In this document: in pieces, positions 60,685 through 64,000 of the stretch
Layout: every line of letters starts with the position of its first letter
How positions within the stretch are numbered: position 1 is the first letter of the stretch
NCBI RefSeq assembly: GCF_004331485.1
Contig: NZ_SJKD01000005.1
Location: 310,001 to 374,000, forward strand
Length of the DNA stretch: 64,000 bases
DNA from: Kribbella capetownensis
GTDB taxonomy: Bacteria; Actinomycetota; Actinomycetes; Propionibacteriales; Kribbellaceae
Reading direction: 5' to 3'
The notes under the pieces: generated by a model
Seen by the model: the letters and a program-made list of their open reading frames with translations, nothing else
Databases searched by the model: none
What the model was told of the DNA's origin: nothing
Translations under genes and position numbers: made by a program

Positions 60685-61119
60685 ATGTTTCGTGAGGCGG
60701 ACGCTGGGGACTTTGACGCTGTCATGCGGCTGTATCGGCAGTTGCATCCACGGGACTCGCTGGGTGGGCGGGAACCGGAGGTCTTCGCGGAGATCCTCCG
60801 CACGCCGGGACTGCGCTTGTTCGTGCTGGAGGTCGACGGGGTCGTCGTGGCGACGACGTACTTCAATCTGATCCCGAACCTCACCCGCGGCGGCGCGCCG
60901 TACGCCGTGGTCGAGAACGTCGTGGTCGACGCCGACCGACGTGGCACCGGCCTCGGAAAGCAGATCATGGCGCACACACTGCAGGCCGCATGGGACGCAG
61001 GCTGCTACAAGGTCATGCTCATGACCGGCTCGCGCACCCACGCGACACACCAGTTCTACAAAGCCTGCGGATTCGACCCCGGTGAGAAGACGGCCTACAT
61101 CTCCCGCCCCGCCCGCTGA
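60685..61119 (+). CDS. GNAT N-acetyltransferase
   Basis: A 144-residue acetyltransferase with the GNAT core VVENVVVDADRRGTGLGKQI and ATHQFYKACGFDPGEK. ATTYFNLIPNLTRGG precedes the acetyl-CoA loop, as in AAC(6')-like and PhnO-type members. The 3' end overlaps the phosphotransferase pseudogene by 25 bp. Confidence 0.86.
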   Translation: MFREADAGDFDAVMRLYRQLHPRDSLGGREPEVFAEILRTPGLRLFVLEVDGVVVATTYFNLIPNLTRGGAPYAVVENVVVDADRRGTGLGKQIMAHTLQAAWDAGCYKVMLMTGSRTHATHQFYKACGFDPGEKTAYISRPAR

Positions 61120-61861
61120 AGCTCCTCCAGAGCAATCTGCAGGTCGCGATGGCGGTCGGCGTCGAGCATGCGTCGGTACGTCGCGTCGCCGCCCGCCGCG
61201 TTGTCGTTCATGACAGCCAGTTGGTGGCTGAGACGGGTCGCGATGAGATCGAGGACGTCCTGAGTGGTGCCGGCCCAGCCGTACTGGCGAAGGAGAGCGA
61301 CAAGCGCCGCGGACGTGACGCCAGGTCGGTGAACCCCTCGGCGGCCACGACATGCGCGGCGTGCAGCGGCGTCCACGAGAAGGCCACCCACGCCACGTCG
61401 AGCTCCGGCGAGATCGGGCCGGCCATGTCCCAGTCGACGAAACCGACGAGACCGTCCAAGTCCCAGACGGCGTTGTACGGCGCCGCGTCGTTGTGGCCGA
61501 TGATCAACCCCGGACGCCACTCACCACCCTCACGCCAGTACGACGAAGCAGGCGGAACGAAGTCCGCCACCGCAGCGTGATACCGCCGAACCCAATCGGC
61601 AACGTCATCCAAAGCCTCGTCGCTGTGCGTCCACGCCGGCCACGGCCTCGCGTTTCCCACCGTCTCGCCGGCAAGAAAGCTGACCATCTCCCGGCCGTCG
61701 CCGTCGAACCCCAACGCACGAGGCGCACCCTCGAACCCAACTGACTCCAGGTGCGTGAGCAAAGCATGCACGGACGTGGTCCACGGTCCCGGCGTACGCC
61801 GAACCGTGCCGTCGACCAACGACGCGCCCTGATCGAACCCGCCCGCCAACCGATCCGTCAT
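61095..61861 (-). pseudogene. Phosphotransferase (APH family) with frameshift
   Basis: The ATG at 61861 opens a normal APH protein with GLIIGHNDAAPYNAVWDLDG and VGFVDWDMAGPISPELDVAW. Near 61300, after FTDLASRPRR, the frame must shift by one base to recover LVALLRQYGWAGTTQDVLDL and a C-terminus ending at 61095. Without the shift it stops at 61208 with an unrelated tail. This is a one-base deletion, a sequencing error or rarely a programmed shift. The catalytic HND in place of HGD is a family variant. Confidence 0.7.
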
Positions 61862-61881
61862 GCCTCACATCGTGCCAGGAG

Positions 61882-62670
61882 TCAGGCGTGTTTCAGGGCC
61901 CAGTCCAGCACGTCGTCCGCGATCTTCTCCCAGCCGTCCTGCGCCATCAGCAGGTGCGCGTAGCCGTCGTACTCGCGGGTCTCGGTGACGGTCTTCGACT
62001 TGTAGTGCTTGGCGTTGGAGCGTTGCACCTCGGGCGGCATGATGTGGTCCTCGGAGGCGGACACGAACAGCAGCGGCGCCCGGGAGTCGTTGTGGTAGTC
62101 GACCCAGGTGTCCTGATGACCGGGCTGGAAGTTCGCCAGCACGCTCCCCCACAGGATCCCGCCGTTCGCCGGGATCGCGTACCGCTCGTAGAGCCGCCGC
62201 GCCTCGTCCTCGGCGAAGGTGTTCGTGAAGGCGTAGTTCCACTGCTCGAAGGTCATCGGGACCGACTTGTGCCGGTTCGCCGGGCTCTTCAGCACCGGGA
62301 ACGTCGACTTCACCTGCGAGAGCGGTACGACGCGCACGCCCTCGGTCGGCGCCGAGCACATCGCGACGCCGGCGGCGCCGAACCCGTGGTCGAGCAGGAC
62401 CTGTGTGAACGCGCCACCGGCTGAGTGGCCGATGATGATCGGCGGCTCGTCGAGCTCCCGGATCACCGCCTCGAGGTGGTCGATGATGGCCGGCACGGTC
62501 AGTTTCAGAACCGTGGTCGGGTCGGCGTTCAGCGCCTCGACCTCGATCTCGAACCCTGGATACCCGGGCGCCAGCACCCGGAATCCGCGAGCCTCGTAGT
62601 GTGTGATCCAGTGCTCCCAGCTGCGCGGTGTGACCCAGAAGCCGTGGACCAGAACGATGGTGTCGGCCAT
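61882..62670 (-). CDS. Alpha/beta hydrolase
   Basis: A 262-residue hydrolase: IVLVHGFWVTPRSWEHWITH, nucleophile elbow IIGHSAGGAFTQVLLDHG (Ser), Asp in LFVSASEDHIMPP and His in YDGYAHLLMAQDGW. The sequence fits esterase- or lysophospholipase-like proteins of actinobacteria. It is divergent from the AraC regulator gene. Confidence 0.86.
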   Translation of the reverse strand: MADTIVLVHGFWVTPRSWEHWITHYEARGFRVLAPGYPGFEIEVEALNADPTTVLKLTVPAIIDHLEAVIRELDEPPIIIGHSAGGAFTQVLLDHGFGAAGVAMCSAPTEGVRVVPLSQVKSTFPVLKSPANRHKSVPMTFEQWNYAFTNTFAEDEARRLYERYAIPANGGILWGSVLANFQPGHQDTWVDYHNDSRAPLLFVSASEDHIMPPEVQRSNAKHYKSKTVTETREYDGYAHLLMAQDGWEKIADDVLDWALKHA

Positions 62671-62812
62671 GATCGCGTACCCCTCCGTCGTCGGGACTGC
62701 CCGCCTGCAACCTAGCTGCGGGTACGCCAGGCTCCGTAGGATGACCGTGCACGGATCTGGGCTGTGTCTGCACAGCTTCGCCCACCAGGTTCAGGGGTGG
62801 AGGGGGATGGCG

Positions 62813-63751
62813 ATGGCCGTGCTGCTGGATACCGCTGCGCTCCCGCGTCAGGACCGCGCGGAGGCGTTCTACGCCGCGATGATGTCAGCCAGCGTGCCAT
62901 CACGCGTCGAGCACGAGGACCCGTCCGGCAACGTCCACGCGCGCATGGACTTCTGGCTGCTCGGTACGCCGGACCTCTTTCGCAACGAGGGTTCCGGGAT
63001 CCGGCTCGTCCGGACGCCGAAGCATGTCCGCATCGGGGGTCCGGAACGGCTCGCACTCGCGGTCCAAGTGATCGGCGAGGGACAGTTCAGTCAGGCCGGT
63101 CACGATCAGCGCGTCCGCACCGGCGAGCTCATGCTGGTTGACCTGACCGCGGCGTACGAATTCGGGTGGAGTGGTCACAGCGCGTCCCAGGCGTTCCAGA
63201 TCGACTACCGGGATCTCGGGTTGAGCGTCGAGGCAGTCCGTGCGGCCGCGCACCGGCTGCCGGCCAGTCCGCTGTACGAGCTGGTGCTCCATCACCTCAC
63301 GGCCCTGCCCGGGATCCTTGCCGCGATCAAGGGGACGACGTCGGCCGAGATGGTCGGCGCGGCGACGACCCAGCTCGTCCGGGCGCTGCTGACCTCCGTT
63401 GCCGACCACGATGCGCCCGCGCCGGCCGACGTACTGTTCACCCGGATCCTCTGGTATGCGCGACGCCATCTCTCCGACCCCGAGCTCAGCGCGGCCCGCA
63501 TCGCGGCGGAGCACAACATCTCGGTGCGCTACCTCTACAAGCTGTTCGCCGAACATCAGCTGAGCCTCGAGCAGTGGCTGATCACCCGGCGCCTCGCGCA
63601 CGCCACCCGCCAACTCACCGATCCCGCGAGCCGGCATCGCCCGATCGCGAGCATCGCCGCCGCCTGGGGCTTCCTCGACGCCGGTCACTTCACCCGGCGC
63701 TTCCGCGCCGCCCACGGCATGACCCCACAAGAGTGGCGGCGCATGCACTAG
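62813..63751 (+). CDS. AraC-family regulator with AraC-binding-like N-terminal domain
   Basis: A 312-residue regulator. The N-terminal half resembles the AraC_binding_2 (cupin-like) sensor. The HTH is LSAARIAAEHNISVRYLYKL, FAEHQLSLEQWLITRRLAHA and IASIAAAWGFLDAGHFTRRF. ATG 62813 has GGAGG 9 nt upstream; an ATG two codons earlier is closer to it. It precedes an SDR gene on the same strand, its likely target. Confidence 0.87.
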   Translation: MAVLLDTAALPRQDRAEAFYAAMMSASVPSRVEHEDPSGNVHARMDFWLLGTPDLFRNEGSGIRLVRTPKHVRIGGPERLALAVQVIGEGQFSQAGHDQRVRTGELMLVDLTAAYEFGWSGHSASQAFQIDYRDLGLSVEAVRAAAHRLPASPLYELVLHHLTALPGILAAIKGTTSAEMVGAATTQLVRALLTSVADHDAPAPADVLFTRILWYARRHLSDPELSAARIAAEHNISVRYLYKLFAEHQLSLEQWLITRRLAHATRQLTDPASRHRPIASIAAAWGFLDAGHFTRRFRAAHGMTPQEWRRMH

Positions 63752-63879
63752 CCGCGTCATCGCTCCGAAGTCAGCAGGATTGTGCAAGTGTCGGCGAGGA
63801 ATCGTCTACCGACTCGCCCGGCCTGGACCGTCTACTGGAGAGGTACCTGTTCATGGCGTTCTAGGAGACTGACACAATC

Positions 63880-64000
63880 ATGCACATCGCTGTGATCACC
63901 GGCGGGAGTTCCGGCATCGGGAAGGGCGCGGCCTTCGAGCTCGCTCGGCGCGGGGTCGGCGTGATCCTGACGTACCGCGGCAACCAGACCGGTGCCGTGG
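63880..64000 (+). CDS. Short-chain dehydrogenase/reductase, 5' part
   Basis: The ATG at 63880 opens MHIAVITGGSSGIGKGAAFE with the SDR cofactor motif TGxxxGIG, then ARRGVGVILTYRGN; the gene runs off the right edge after about 40 residues. CTAGGAGA precedes the ATG. It lies 128 bp after the AraC regulator gene. Confidence 0.8.
   Translation, partial: MHIAVITGGSSGIGKGAAFELARRGVGVILTYRGNQTGAV

Overview
The window is high-GC DNA (roughly two-thirds G+C or more by eye) with dense, frequently overlapping genes and many GTG starts. Gene content points to a Gram-positive actinobacterium: the division protein SepH, an F420-type luciferase-like oxidoreductase, GlxA/AraC, WYL and XRE/MmyB-type regulators, ECF42-type sigma factors and Tat-exported proteins. 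The mix resembles a soil actinomycete of the Kribbella/Nocardioides/Streptomyces kind, but nothing here fixes the genus. I found no rRNA, tRNA, CRISPR array, insertion sequence or phage gene.

Layout. 1-6 kb: a secreted tandem-repeat carbohydrate-binding-like protein cut by the left edge; an XRE regulator with an oxidoreductase; the fused remains of a divergent TetR/MFS efflux pair; an NmrA/HxlR divergent pair; a VOC pseudogene; and a small gene preceded by a five-cysteine leader peptide. 6-13 kb: sepH, pepN, an aldo/keto reductase coupled to yaaA, and a secreted HNH nuclease. 13-25 kb: transport and central metabolism (DUF389 protein, APC permease, MFS exporter, rhomboid, PLP dehydratase, PrpE-type acyl-CoA synthetase, hydrolases, NAD-binding proteins, OsmC, Lrp). 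25-37 kb: LLM oxidoreductase plus deaminase, an anchored zinc-ribbon protein, two WYL regulators, DinB proteins, isochorismatase, LysR/HAD facing a cysteine-dioxygenase-like gene, phosphotransferase, Nudix and VOC proteins.

37-50 kb is the most distinctive part. It has two ECF42-type sigma factors. One is paired with a SCO6745-family gene, and the two genes carry near-identical candidate ECF promoters. The other is fused by overlap to its DGPF/YCII partner, downstream of a TGTCGA-N17-CGTC promoter. Around them lie four class I methyltransferases, a phosphotransferase lacking its catalytic aspartates, an orphan immunity-like protein, a truncated nucleotidyltransferase and a four-gene overlapping operon (tautomerase, serine hydrolase, monooxygenase, methyltransferase).

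50-64 kb: an AraC-VOC-UvrA-like operon; a zinc-ribbon/TPR protein; a Tat-exported putative glycan enzyme; a saccharopine-dehydrogenase-like reductase facing a GlxA regulator; several hydrolases and small enzymes; a frameshifted phosphotransferase; and an AraC regulator ahead of an SDR gene cut by the right edge. Decay is widespread: eight pseudogenes or gene remnants, mostly VOC, efflux, kinase and hydrolase genes. The best leads are the polycysteine leader (5981-6025), the SCO6745/sigma promoter pair (38905-39881) and the inverted-repeat site at 42770-42815.
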